A stretch of DNA of 64,000 nt from Cyclobacteriaceae bacterium (GTDB taxonomy: Bacteria; Bacteroidota; Bacteroidia; Cytophagales; Cyclobacteriaceae), in contig CP129487.1 in the NCBI GenBank assembly GCA_030584025.1, positions 3,935,001 through 3,999,000 of the forward strand, in the 5' to 3' direction. Made by a program: the position numbers and the translations under genes. Numbering within the stretch: position 1 is the first letter of the stretch; each line of letters starts with the position of its first letter. The notes below the pieces were generated by a model. That model saw only the letters and a list, made by a program, of their open reading frames with translations, was not told where the DNA came from and searched no databases. Shown in pieces: positions 52,784 to 61,804 of the stretch.

Positions 52784-53794
52784 ATGAGCGTTTTTTACCA
52801 CAAACTCACCCGGTTTTCCCTCGTTCTTGCGCTGCTGTTTTCTTCTGTTTTTTCGTTTGCAGCCGATGCTTCTGAAGGGGGCGAGTTTAACGCCAGCGAG
52901 GTGATTCTTCACCACGTAATGGACGACCACATCTGGCACTTTTGGGATGGGCATTACGGCACCCTTTACCTGCCGGTAATCGTGTACTCATCTGAACGCG
53001 GACTGGATATTTTTTCCTCAAAGAATTTTTATGATGACCACCACAATGTAGTGGCCTACAATGGCTACACGCTTGATCATGGTCACATCTATTTGAATGG
53101 AAATTCCGTGTTCGATATTTCCATCACCAAAAACGTGGCGATGCTGTTTATCAATGCTGCATTGTTGATGGTATTGTTGTTGGCCGCTGCGAAAGGGGCA
53201 AAGCAAAATGCGGGCAAGGCGCCAAAAGGTCTTCAGTCGTTCTTTGAGCCAATCATTGTTTTTGTTCGCGATGAAATTGTGAAGCCAAACATCGGCCATC
53301 ACTACGAAAAATATTTGCCTTACCTGTTAACGCTGTTCTTCTTCATTCTTTTCGGTAACCTGTTGGGCTTGTTGCCTGGTGCCGGTAACATGACGGGGAA
53401 TATTGCTGTGACGATGACGCTTGCGGTGTTCACGTTCATTATTACCAACGTGAGTGGCAACAAGGCATACTGGAGTCACATCTTCTGGACACCCGGTGTT
53501 CCGCTTCCGCTTCGCATTGTGATTTTGCCGGTTGAGATCGTAGGGATATTCACCAAGCCGTTCTCCCTGATGATTCGTTTGTTCGTGGCGATTACGGCTG
53601 GTCACATTGTATTGCTGAGCCTTATCAGTCTGGCGTTTATTTTTCAGAGTGTTACAGTAGGGTTTATTTCAAGCTTGATAGTTCTGTTTATTAACCTGAT
53701 TGAGATTTTAGTTGCAGGTATACAAGCATACGTATTCACCTTGTTTACCTCAGTTTATATTGGAATGGCTACGGCCGATCATGATCATCATTAA
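52784..53794 (+). CDS. atpB: F1Fo ATP synthase subunit a
   Basis: From the ATG at 52784 the product is 336 aa, beginning with a signal-peptide-like stretch ('FSLVLALLFSSVFSFA') and a His-rich periplasmic segment, as in other Bacteroidota subunit a proteins. Five or six membrane helices follow from about residue 120. The essential proton-channel arginine is R265 in 'LMIRLFVAITAGHI'. It starts the main ATP synthase operon. Confidence 0.95.
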   Translation: MSVFYHKLTRFSLVLALLFSSVFSFAADASEGGEFNASEVILHHVMDDHIWHFWDGHYGTLYLPVIVYSSERGLDIFSSKNFYDDHHNVVAYNGYTLDHGHIYLNGNSVFDISITKNVAMLFINAALLMVLLLAAAKGAKQNAGKAPKGLQSFFEPIIVFVRDEIVKPNIGHHYEKYLPYLLTLFFFILFGNLLGLLPGAGNMTGNIAVTMTLAVFTFIITNVSGNKAYWSHIFWTPGVPLPLRIVILPVEIVGIFTKPFSLMIRLFVAITAGHIVLLSLISLAFIFQSVTVGFISSLIVLFINLIEILVAGIQAYVFTLFTSVYIGMATADHDHH

Positions 53795-53820
53795 CGTGTT
53801 TCACTTAAATCAATAAATAT

Positions 53821-54066
53821 ATGTTGTTATCACTTTTATTAGACATCAGCTACGCAATCATGGGCGCTGGAATTGGTGCTGGTCTGGCTGCAATTGGCGC
53901 TGGAATCGGTATCGGTAAAATCGGTGGCTCTGCAATGGAAGGTATGGCCCGTCAGCCTGAGGCTGCCGGTAAAATTCAAGGCGCCATGCTGATCATCGCG
54001 GCTCTTATCGAGGTTGCTGCTTTGTTTGCGCTGGTTATTTGTCTTCTGATCTGGACATTGGGATAA
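53821..54066 (+). CDS. atpE: F1Fo ATP synthase subunit c
   Basis: The 81-aa product has two membrane helices joined by the polar loop 'GMARQPEAAGKI' and the proton-binding glutamate E64 in 'ALIEVAALFALV'. The glycine-rich first helix ('GAGIGAGLAAIGAGIGIG') is typical. The residues around E64 do not show the Na-binding Ser/Thr set, so proton coupling is likely (inference). A strong hairpin follows before atpF. Confidence 0.97.
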   Translation: MLLSLLLDISYAIMGAGIGAGLAAIGAGIGIGKIGGSAMEGMARQPEAAGKIQGAMLIIAALIEVAALFALVICLLIWTLG

Positions 54067-54078
54067 TGTCTGAATCTC

Positions 54079-54117
54079 AAAGAGCTTGTCGATGCAATTG
54101 GCTGAGACAAGCTCTTT
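54079..54117. other. 12-bp hairpin between atpE and atpF
   Basis: AAAGAGCTTGTC (54079-54090) and GACAAGCTCTTT (54106-54117) are perfectly complementary with a 15-base loop and no strong T-run after it. A second small hairpin, CCTGC-TTG-GCAGG, is at 54136-54148. The position suggests mRNA processing or partial termination that sets the high c-subunit ratio (inference). Confidence 0.65.
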
Positions 54118-54164
54118 AAATTGATTTAATGATTACCTGCTTGGCAGGACTAAAATAAAATCCT

Positions 54165-54659
54165 ATGGATCTTTTAACACCCGGTACAGGTCTTATTGTT
54201 TGGCAGGCAATAGTTTTCCTGCTTTTAGTTTTGTTGTTATCAAAGCTTGCCTGGAAGCCAATTTTGAGCTCTTTGAAGGAGCGCGAACAATCCATCCAAA
54301 ATGCGTTGGATACGGCTGAGAAAGCTCGTGCTGAGATGACGCGCCTGCAGGCCGATAATGAAAAGTTGCTGAAAGAAGCACGCGAAGAACGCGATAAGAT
54401 GCTGAAAGAAGCACGCGAGGCAACTAACCGTATGAAAGAGGAGGCACAACTGGATGCAAAAAAGGCAGCTGACAAAATTATTGATGATGCCCGTGCAGCC
54501 ATTCAAATTGAGAAGCAGGCAGCCATGAAAGATGTGCGCACGCAAGTAGCCATGTTTTCGCTTCAGGTTGCAGAGCGTTTAATGAAGAAAAACCTCTCAA
54601 CGGATAAGGCTCAGAAAGAGCTGGTGGAAGAATTCATTAAAGATATAAAGGTAAACTAA
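54165..54659 (+). CDS. atpF: F1Fo ATP synthase subunit b
   Basis: The 164-aa product has one N-terminal membrane helix (about residues 8-28) followed by a long charged amphipathic coiled-coil ('LKEREQSIQNALDTAEKAR', 'EAREERDKMLKEAREATNRM'), the peripheral stalk. It lies after the hairpin and three bases before atpH. Confidence 0.96.
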   Translation: MDLLTPGTGLIVWQAIVFLLLVLLLSKLAWKPILSSLKEREQSIQNALDTAEKARAEMTRLQADNEKLLKEAREERDKMLKEAREATNRMKEEAQLDAKKAADKIIDDARAAIQIEKQAAMKDVRTQVAMFSLQVAERLMKKNLSTDKAQKELVEEFIKDIKVN

Positions 54660-54662
54660 AGC

Positions 54663-55223
54663 ATGGCTGAATCACGGGTAGCATCGCGATACGTAAAATC
54701 CTTGTTGGGCCTTGCCGAAGAACAACAGGTGTTAGACCATGTGCACAACGACATGCTGCTATTCACCAAGGTGTGTAACGAGAACCGCGCGTTTGCTTTG
54801 ATGCTGCGCAGCCCGGTTATCCGTCATGATAAAAAGCGGGATGTGCTCCAAAAAGTTTTTGCGGGTAAAGTTCATGCACTTACCATGGCTTTCTTCGATA
54901 TCATCACCCGTAAAAACCGTGAGCCGTTGTTACCATCCATTGCACGTGAGTTTCACAACGCCTATAATGTGTACAAGGGCATTGGTACTGCACAATTGGT
55001 AACCCCTTTCCCGGTTGATGCTGCTTTGCGCAAAGAGATTGAAGGGATTGTTCAGCAGATCAGTAAGAAAAAGCAAATTGAGTTGGTGGAAAAAGTAGAT
55101 GCCGACATGATTGGTGGTTTTGTGCTGACGGTGGGCGATCGCCAGGTGGATGCTTCCATCAAGAATAAATTAAAAGCATTGAAAACTAAATTCAGTCAGA
55201 ACCCTTATGTGAAGGGATTTTGA
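54663..55223 (+). CDS. atpH: F1Fo ATP synthase subunit delta
   Basis: The 186-aa product has the N-terminal helical bundle ('SRVASRYVKSLLGLAEEQ') and the C-terminal 'DADMIGGFVLTVGDRQVDASIKNKL' block (split here) of the delta subunit, which clamps the peripheral stalk to the F1 head. It is followed by atpA with its ATG 39 bases downstream. Confidence 0.96.
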   Translation: MAESRVASRYVKSLLGLAEEQQVLDHVHNDMLLFTKVCNENRAFALMLRSPVIRHDKKRDVLQKVFAGKVHALTMAFFDIITRKNREPLLPSIAREFHNAYNVYKGIGTAQLVTPFPVDAALRKEIEGIVQQISKKKQIELVEKVDADMIGGFVLTVGDRQVDASIKNKLKALKTKFSQNPYVKGF

Positions 55224-55261
55224 TCGACAATAAATTAACGACAAAGAAACAAGAAGATATC

Positions 55262-56836
55262 ATGGCAGAAATCAGACCTGAAGAAGTATCCGCAATATTG
55301 CGTGAACAACTTTCGCAATCCCGTACGGATGTTGAACTGGAAGAAGTTGGTACCGTATTGTCAGTAGGTGACGGGGTAGCCCGCATCTATGGCCTCACGC
55401 AGGCACAAGCCGGTGAGTTGCTTGAATTTGAAAATGGTCTTCGCGCCATGGTATTGAACCTGGAAGAAGACAACGTGGGTGCCGTATTGTTTGGCGACTC
55501 AAAGGGTGTGCACGAAGGTGATACCGTAAAACGTACCGGTAAGATTGCCTCTGTTATGGTGGGTGATGGCATGGTTGGTCGTGTGGTTAACACACTTGGC
55601 GAACCTGTTGATGGAAAAGGCCCGTTGAGTGGCGAGCTGTATGAGATGCCTTTGGAGCGCAAAGCTCCGGGTGTTATCTACCGTCAGCCTGTAAACGAAC
55701 CATTGCAAACCGGTATCAAAGCGATTGACTCCATGATTCCGATTGGTCGTGGTCAGCGTGAATTGATCATTGGCGATCGTCAGACAGGTAAAACTGCTGT
55801 GGCGATTGACACGATTATCAACCAGAGAGAATTTTTTGAAAAAGGCCAGCCAGTTTATTGTATTTACGTAGCGATTGGCCAGAAGGGATCAACGGTTGCC
55901 AACGTGGCCGCTGAATTGGAAAAAGCAGGTGCACTTTCCTATACGGTAATTGTATCAGCAACGGCATCTGATCCAGCTCCGATGCAGTTCTTTGCTCCGT
56001 TTACCGGTGCAGCTATCGGTGAATTCTTCCGCGATACGGGTCGTCCGGCATTGGTTATTTATGATGACCTTTCCAAGCAGGCTGTTTCTTACCGCGAAGT
56101 ATCCCTGCTGTTGAGAAGACCTCCCGGACGTGAAGCGTATCCCGGTGACGTATTCTACCTGCACTCTCGCTTATTGGAGCGTGCGGCCAAAATCATCAAC
56201 AACGATGAGATTGCGAAGAACATGAACGACTTGCCTAACTCCATCAAGCATTTGGTTAAAGGTGGTGGTTCACTTACGGCACTTCCGATTATCGAAACAC
56301 AGGCTGGTGACGTATCGGCTTACATCCCGACCAACGTAATTTCCATTACCGATGGTCAGATATTCCTTGAAACAAACTTGTTTAACTCCGGTATCCGTCC
56401 GGCTATTAACGTGGGTATTTCGGTATCGCGTGTAGGTGGTGCAGCTCAGATCAAATCCATGAAGAAGGTGGCCGGTACGTTAAAACTTGATCAGGCACAG
56501 TTCCGTGAATTGGAAGCATTTGCCAAATTCGGTTCCGACCTTGATGCGGCAACTAAACTGACAATTGAACGTGGTCGCAGAAACACCGAGGTATTGAAGC
56601 AGGATCAGTATGCACCGGTTCCGGTAGAGGAACAGGTTGCGATCATCACCGCATCTACCCGTGGCTTTATTGACCGTGTGCCGGTTAACAAGGTGCGTGA
56701 GTTTGAGGCAGATTTTCTTGCCTTGATGCGCTCTGCTCATCAGCAGGTGTTGGATAACTTACGTGCCGGTAAGTTCGAAGACGCGGATGTGGAAACCATC
56801 AAAAAAGTAGCTCTTGATTTAGCCTCGAAATATTAA
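55262..56836 (+). CDS. atpA: F1Fo ATP synthase subunit alpha
   Basis: From the ATG at 55262 the product is 524 aa, the standard length. It has the beta-barrel N domain, the P-loop G171-T178 'GDRQTGKT', and C-terminal 'VPVEEQVAIITASTRGFID'. An upstream ATG at 55220 (overlapping atpH) is in frame but adds non-conserved residues. Alpha subunits bind nucleotide regulatorily; the catalytic beta subunit (atpD) is not in this window. Confidence 0.97.
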   Translation: MAEIRPEEVSAILREQLSQSRTDVELEEVGTVLSVGDGVARIYGLTQAQAGELLEFENGLRAMVLNLEEDNVGAVLFGDSKGVHEGDTVKRTGKIASVMVGDGMVGRVVNTLGEPVDGKGPLSGELYEMPLERKAPGVIYRQPVNEPLQTGIKAIDSMIPIGRGQRELIIGDRQTGKTAVAIDTIINQREFFEKGQPVYCIYVAIGQKGSTVANVAAELEKAGALSYTVIVSATASDPAPMQFFAPFTGAAIGEFFRDTGRPALVIYDDLSKQAVSYREVSLLLRRPPGREAYPGDVFYLHSRLLERAAKIINNDEIAKNMNDLPNSIKHLVKGGGSLTALPIIETQAGDVSAYIPTNVISITDGQIFLETNLFNSGIRPAINVGISVSRVGGAAQIKSMKKVAGTLKLDQAQFRELEAFAKFGSDLDAATKLTIERGRRNTEVLKQDQYAPVPVEEQVAIITASTRGFIDRVPVNKVREFEADFLALMRSAHQQVLDNLRAGKFEDADVETIKKVALDLASKY

Positions 56837-56844
56837 GCAGAACA

Positions 56845-57726
56845 ATGCCGAGTTTAAAGGAAGTTAAGAATCGCATTACTTCGGTGGTCTCTACCCAGCA
56901 GATCACCAAGGCCATGAAAATGGTGGCAGCCGCAAAATTACGTAGGTCGCAAGATCGGATTTTGCAGATGCGTCCGTTCGCACACAAACTGGCCTACATT
57001 CTTCGTAACCTTTCTTCAGCACAAAGTGATGGTGCCGATAACTGGTTTAGTGCGGTGCGTCAAGAAAAGAAGATTCTTATTGTTGCGGTAAGTTCTGATC
57101 GCGGATTGTGCGGTTCATTTAACACCAACGTGTTTAAAGGTGTGCTGCGCCTGATCAGCGAAAAGTACGAGCAACAAAATCGTCAGGGGAATGTAACGGT
57201 AATGTCGATTGGCAAGAAAGCTGAGGACTACTTCGGCAAGCGTAAATTCCCGATCGTTAAAAATTATACAGGAGTTATTGCTTCCCTTACCTTTGATCGT
57301 GTGGCCGATGCATCAGAGTACATCATGGATGCATTTAAAAAGGGCACGTACGATAAGGTTGAAATTGTATACAACGAGTTTAAGAATGTGGCCACACAAG
57401 TGTTGCGCACAGAGCAGTACTTGCCTGTAGTGATGCCTGAAAGTGAAGAAAAAACAGCTGAAGTGGATTATATCTACCAGCCAGATCGTGAAGAGATTGT
57501 TACCGGTTTGATACCAAAGTCGTTGAAAGTGCAATTATTTAAGGCGGTGTTAGATTCCAACGCAGCAGAAAATGGTGCACGTATGACAGCCATGGATAAA
57601 GCAACTGAAAATGCCGGAGAATTACTGAAAGAGTTGCGGTTGACCTACAACCGAACACGTCAGGCGGCCATCACCAAGGAAATTCTTGAAATTGTTGGCG
57701 GTGCCGAGGCCCTTAAGGCTTCTTAG
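56845..57726 (+). CDS. atpG: F1Fo ATP synthase subunit gamma
   Basis: The 293-aa product has the N- and C-terminal coiled-coil helices of the rotor shaft ('VKNRITSVVSTQQITKAMKM', 'LTYNRTRQAAITKEILEIVGG') and the central 'SSDRGLCGSFN' motif. It ends the operon, nine bases after atpA. A terminator follows. Confidence 0.97.
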   Translation: MPSLKEVKNRITSVVSTQQITKAMKMVAAAKLRRSQDRILQMRPFAHKLAYILRNLSSAQSDGADNWFSAVRQEKKILIVAVSSDRGLCGSFNTNVFKGVLRLISEKYEQQNRQGNVTVMSIGKKAEDYFGKRKFPIVKNYTGVIASLTFDRVADASEYIMDAFKKGTYDKVEIVYNEFKNVATQVLRTEQYLPVVMPESEEKTAEVDYIYQPDREEIVTGLIPKSLKVQLFKAVLDSNAAENGARMTAMDKATENAGELLKELRLTYNRTRQAAITKEILEIVGGAEALKAS

Positions 57727-57754
57727 GCGAGCCAGATTTATCATCATTATCAAG

Positions 57755-57784
57755 ACCCATCTTCACCTTGAGGATGGGTTTTTT
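57755..57784 (+). terminator. Rho-independent terminator after atpG
   Basis: ACCCATC (57755-57761) pairs with GATGGGT (57773-57779) around an 11-base loop and is followed by a run of T, 29 bases after the atpG stop. Confidence 0.85.
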
Positions 57785-57924
57785 GTTGGTTTTACCAAGA
57801 GTTTACCAATTCTGAACGGTGTTAACCTTTGGATAATTTCAGCTAAAATCTATCTTGCACACGCTAAAATCTGAACTAACCCTAAAAAGGCCCTCTGCCA
57901 AACCTATTATCGTTATCATCTGAT

Positions 57925-59745
57925 ATGCAGCAGTTGTTTCAGGACCTGCCCGGTGTAGTTTATGAATACATCATCCGCAAGGATGGAAGCCGTTCGTTTC
58001 AGTATATCAGTGAAAATTGCAAAGAAATTTTAGGCATTGATGCGGATGTTTTCCTTAAGGATTCTACGGTTTTCCGGAAGATAATTTTACCTGATGACAG
58101 TTCTGGTTTTGAAGAGACTTTACAACAAAGTCACGACACCCACGGTGCGTGGAATTGGGAAGGTAGAATACTGGTGAATGGAAAAATCCGGTGGATTGAA
58201 ACCCGTTCAAATCCAGCTCCCTTTGCGGATGGCATTATGCGCAAGGGAATCATGATTGACATCACCGAACGAAAACTTCAGGAGCAAGAACACGAGTTGC
58301 GTTTTCAATCACTCGTTGAACATTTGCCTTTGGGCATTGGCATTCACATAAACGGGGAGCTCGTAATGGCCAATGCATACGCGCACAGCCTTATGCGGGT
58401 GAAGCAAGGTGAATTGATTGGACGAAATGTGATGGAATTTGTTCACCCCGACAGCAAACCCCTTGTGGTTGAGCGCATGAAGCGCGTACTGGCGGGTGAA
58501 ACACTTCCTGCTGCTGAAGAGAAATTTATACGCGCAAATGGTGAGATTATTTTTGTAGAAACTTCTGCCATGCCTTTTAATTTTAAAGGCCAACCTGGTG
58601 TTCAGATTATTGTTCGCGACATTACCGATCAAAAGCGTGTAGCGGAAGAAATCCGAAAGAACGAAACATTATTTACGCAATTGTTCAACAATGTTCCGAT
58701 TGCCGTGGTCATGTTGGATGTGAATGGGCGCGTGGAGATGATAAACCCGGGCTTCTCATCTATTTTCGGGTACGACATGCATGAAGTCAAGGGTAAAAAC
58801 CTGAATGATTTTATCGTACCATCCGAGTTGCAGATAGAAGGGATTGATTTGAATAACCTTATTGCTTCTAAGCGGGTTATTCAGTTGGAGACCTTCCGCA
58901 AGCGAAAAGATGGAAATCGCGTAGATGTAATTCTTTACGGTATGCCCATTATGATTGATGAACAGGCCATTGGAATTTATGGCGTGTATGTCGACATCAC
59001 CAGTCATAAACAATTAGAAGAAGAATTAAAGACGAGAAACACGGAGTTGGATAATTTCGTGTATAAGGTTTCTCATGACCTGCGTGCGCCTTTATCATCC
59101 ATCCTGGGTCTCGTTAATCTTTCAAAACTTCCGGGCAATACCGATGATCTGCACGAATACATTCGCATTATCGGAGAGAAAGTAGCAGACCTGGATCACT
59201 TCATCAGCGATGTGCTTAGCCACTCCAAAAATTTAAAGCTGGAAGTAAAAATTGACCAGATTGATTTTAAAAATATTTTATCGCGCACCATCACCGATTT
59301 AAATTACCTCGATGGCGCGGCAGATGTTCAATTTGATATTTCCATACAGCAAGGCGAATTTTACAGCGATCCCTGGCGCATTGGTGAGATTTTCAGAAAC
59401 CTGGTTTCCAATGCGATCAAGTACAGACAAACGGATTCGGGCCAACCGCAGGTTCATGTAGAGATTTCGTCAGCCGATGGTGAGGGAGTGAGAATTGTTT
59501 TTGCTGATAATGGTATTGGAATCAGTGAGGAGAACCTCGGCAGAATATTTGAAATGTTTTATCGTGCCACTGAGCAATCCGATGGATCGGGTATTGGGTT
59601 ATATATTGTTAAGAATGCAGTAGAGAAATTAAATGGTATAATTGACGTAGTGAGTAAACCTGGAGCGGGTACAACGTTTATCATTCAACTTCCGGATCAA
59701 CGAGCCCAATTGAAGCAAGCGGAATACCAGAAGCATGAAAATTAG
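57925..59745 (+). CDS. Cytosolic sensor histidine kinase with three PAS domains
   Basis: The 606-aa product has no membrane segment. It has PAS/PAC domains at about residues 1-122, 125-240 and 247-362, then a HisKA domain with phospho-acceptor H384 in 'KVSHDLRAPLSSILG' and a HATPase_c domain ('NLVSNAIKY', 'FADNGIGISEENLGRIF', 'GSGIGLYIVKNAVEKL'). The signal could be redox, light or a small ligand. There is no regulator gene beside it. It overlaps the next gene by 11 bases. Confidence 0.93.
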   Translation: MQQLFQDLPGVVYEYIIRKDGSRSFQYISENCKEILGIDADVFLKDSTVFRKIILPDDSSGFEETLQQSHDTHGAWNWEGRILVNGKIRWIETRSNPAPFADGIMRKGIMIDITERKLQEQEHELRFQSLVEHLPLGIGIHINGELVMANAYAHSLMRVKQGELIGRNVMEFVHPDSKPLVVERMKRVLAGETLPAAEEKFIRANGEIIFVETSAMPFNFKGQPGVQIIVRDITDQKRVAEEIRKNETLFTQLFNNVPIAVVMLDVNGRVEMINPGFSSIFGYDMHEVKGKNLNDFIVPSELQIEGIDLNNLIASKRVIQLETFRKRKDGNRVDVILYGMPIMIDEQAIGIYGVYVDITSHKQLEEELKTRNTELDNFVYKVSHDLRAPLSSILGLVNLSKLPGNTDDLHEYIRIIGEKVADLDHFISDVLSHSKNLKLEVKIDQIDFKNILSRTITDLNYLDGAADVQFDISIQQGEFYSDPWRIGEIFRNLVSNAIKYRQTDSGQPQVHVEISSADGEGVRIVFADNGIGISEENLGRIFEMFYRATEQSDGSGIGLYIVKNAVEKLNGIIDVVSKPGAGTTFIIQLPDQRAQLKQAEYQKHEN

Positions 59746-60904
59746 TGAGGTTACAAGCATAGAACATCAGCGTGAATTTCTGATGCTGCCGGTAAGGCTT
59801 TACAAAAATGAGCCATGCTGGATCAGGCCGTTGGATAAAGATGTCGAGGCAGTTTTTGATCGGGAGAAGAACAAGACTTTTCAACACGGTGAATGCGTGC
59901 GTTGGATTTTACAAAGCGATTCTGGTGAAACAATCGGGCGAATTGCAGCTTTCATCAATCAAAAAACAGTTAATAAAGGAAACGATCAGCCTACCGGTGG
60001 ATTCGGTTTCTTTGAGTGCATTCAAAATCAACAAGCTGCATTTACGTTGTTCGATACAGCTAAAAAATGGTTGCAGGATCGCGGCATGGAGGCTATGGAT
60101 GGCCCCATTAATTTCGGCAACCGCGACCGGTGGTGGGGATTGTTAATTGAAGGATATGACCGCGAACCCAATTATCAATGCAATTATAATTTCCCTTATT
60201 ACAAGGAGTTTTTTGAAGCCTATGGTTTCCAGGTTTATTTCTATCAGCTAACCTTTGGCCGCCCAATTGAAGGCCCATTGGATGACCGCTTGTATGAAAA
60301 GGCCAAGCTGGTGGAACAAAACCCGGATTACGCATTCAGTTATTTACCTAAATCACAGTGGGATACATTGCCGACAAAAATTAAAGATGTGTATAATCGT
60401 GCCTGGGCAAAGCGTGGTGAAATACCTGAACTAACCGAAGCACAGGCGCGTCATTTGGTTAAGCAGATGAAGCCGATTATGGATGAGAAGTTATTGTGGT
60501 TTGGATACTATAAGGGTGAGCCGATAGCGTTCTTCTTATCGTTACCGGAAGTAAACCAGATATTTAAACACGTAAATGGTAAGCTGGATGTGCTGGGTAA
60601 ATTGAAGTTTGTATGGCATTCGTTTCGCAAAACGAATAAAAAGGCATTTGGACTTTTATTTGGCGTTGTGCCCGAACATCAGGGAAAAGGTGTTGACGGA
60701 GCCATTATTGAGACATTCAGAAAAATGGCTCACGCAAAGGGATTTGCTTACCAGCAATACGAAATGAATTGGATTGGAGACTTCAATCCTAAAATGATAC
60801 GGGTTGTAGAACAAATTAATGCACCGGTGGTTAAACGACATGCTACGTATCGGAAGTTATTTGATGAGTCGAAACCCTTTAAACGTATGCCGATAGTTGG
60901 ATAA
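59735..60904 (+). CDS. GNAT-like acyltransferase family protein
   Basis: The 389-aa product contains a GNAT-like N-terminal region ('LPVRLYKNEPCWIRPL', 'ETIGRIAAFINQKT', 'GFGFFECIQNQ', about residues 18-110), a middle with 'GPINFGNRDRWWGLLIEG' and a second GNAT-like acetyl-CoA-binding half ('LFGVVPEHQGKGVDGAIIE', about 310-330). No substrate is apparent. It overlaps the PAS kinase by 11 bases and is followed three bases later by the VTT protein, so the three are probably one operon. Confidence 0.75.
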   Translation: MKISEVTSIEHQREFLMLPVRLYKNEPCWIRPLDKDVEAVFDREKNKTFQHGECVRWILQSDSGETIGRIAAFINQKTVNKGNDQPTGGFGFFECIQNQQAAFTLFDTAKKWLQDRGMEAMDGPINFGNRDRWWGLLIEGYDREPNYQCNYNFPYYKEFFEAYGFQVYFYQLTFGRPIEGPLDDRLYEKAKLVEQNPDYAFSYLPKSQWDTLPTKIKDVYNRAWAKRGEIPELTEAQARHLVKQMKPIMDEKLLWFGYYKGEPIAFFLSLPEVNQIFKHVNGKLDVLGKLKFVWHSFRKTNKKAFGLLFGVVPEHQGKGVDGAIIETFRKMAHAKGFAYQQYEMNWIGDFNPKMIRVVEQINAPVVKRHATYRKLFDESKPFKRMPIVG

Positions 60905-60907
60905 GGT

Positions 60908-61498
60908 ATGGAACAACAAGACAACGAAACGCCATCGGGATTTTTGATGCGTAACCTGCTGAAGGGGTTGCTTTGGTTTGCCGTGATTATTACAGCGTAT
61001 ATTTTGCTGGAAGGCTACATCGAAGAAACGCTGTCGCAACACATGAAAACATTAGCTGGAAAGGAGCTTTTATTGTTTTCAATTTTTACAGCCTCAGAGA
61101 TTGTTTTCGGTATTATTCCTCCGGAATTTTTTATGATCCTCTGGCAACATCAGGGCGATCTTTCGCAATATATCATTAACCTTTCCATTCTGGCGGTAAT
61201 TTCCTATGGAGCAGGTGTACTTGGGTACTACATCGGAATAACCTTTACCAAAACAGCATTCTTTAAAAGAATACGCGAACGGTATCTGGTTCAATATGAA
61301 TACAGCTTGCGCAAATATGGCATGTACCTGGTTTTGGTAGGTGCCATTACACCGGTTCCGTTTTCAGCCATGTGCATGCTTGCGGGCTCGGTAAGGCTTC
61401 CTTTCAAAACCTTTTTGCTTGTTTGTATATCCCGTATACTTCGGTTTGCTGTTTATGGCTGGATGGTGTGGAGCTTCCCGAATTGGTTTGGCGCTTAA
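60908..61498 (+). CDS. VTT-domain (DedA-like/YqaA-type) membrane protein
   Basis: The 196-aa product has four to five membrane segments and the VTT-like core 'FGIIPPEFFMILW' (about residues 69-81), 'YGAGVLGYYIGITF' and 'GAITPVPFSAMCMLAG' with its conserved proline-rich re-entrant motif. Related proteins translocate lipids or use the proton gradient. It is convergent with the DUF2892 gene, seven bases apart. Confidence 0.82.
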   Translation: MEQQDNETPSGFLMRNLLKGLLWFAVIITAYILLEGYIEETLSQHMKTLAGKELLLFSIFTASEIVFGIIPPEFFMILWQHQGDLSQYIINLSILAVISYGAGVLGYYIGITFTKTAFFKRIRERYLVQYEYSLRKYGMYLVLVGAITPVPFSAMCMLAGSVRLPFKTFLLVCISRILRFAVYGWMVWSFPNWFGA

Positions 61499-61505
61499 TC
61501 AAACA

Positions 61506-61712
61506 TTATTTCTTTACTGCACACGTGTTTATGCCCACCAACGTATAGAGTGGACAAAAACTCATGGCACTGGTTAGGATGAACACCGCTCCTAAAATAA
61601 GCAGTACAATGCCCAATGTTCCAGTAACGGTTCCGGCAAAATACAGGGCAATAAAAATCAGCCCCAGTGTTACCCGAATTAATTTGTCGGTTTTACCCAT
61701 GTTCTTTTTCAT
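61506..61712 (-). CDS. DUF2892 small inner-membrane protein
   Basis: The 68-aa product has the DUF2892 (YgaP-like) pattern: an N-terminal 'KTDKLIRVTLGLIFIALYF' helix, a short 'GTLG' turn, a second helix, and the C-terminal cysteine in 'SFCPLYTLVGINTC'. A start at ATG 61700 is also possible. Upstream lies a TGTGA-N6-TCACA box with a TAnnTTTA-type -7 element between it and the gene, suggesting control by a Crp/Fnr-family regulator. Confidence 0.88.
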   Translation of the reverse strand: MKKNMGKTDKLIRVTLGLIFIALYFAGTVTGTLGIVLLILGAVFILTSAMSFCPLYTLVGINTCAVKK

Positions 61713-61720
61713 AGCATTAG

Positions 61721-61740
61721 AGGTTTAATTACTTAAACCT
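61721..61740. promoter_or_regulatory. Inverted repeat at the DUF2892 promoter
   Basis: AGGTTTAA-TTAC-TTAAACCT is a perfect 8-bp inverted repeat. On the minus strand TAGGTTTA (61734-61741) overlaps it and could be the -7 element. Confidence 0.45.
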
Positions 61741-61762
61741 ATAGCCTTTCCTTAAAATATGT

Positions 61763-61778
61763 TGTGATTAAAGTCACA
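61763..61778. promoter_or_regulatory. Crp/Fnr-type binding site upstream of DUF2892
   Basis: TGTGA-TTAAAG-TCACA is a perfect 5-6-5 inverted repeat equal to the Crp consensus. Its centre lies about 43 bases upstream of the likely minus-strand transcript start, the usual position for a class II activator. Confidence 0.6.
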
Positions 61779-61804
61779 CCTGACAAAAATCATCCACTGG
61801 ATTT

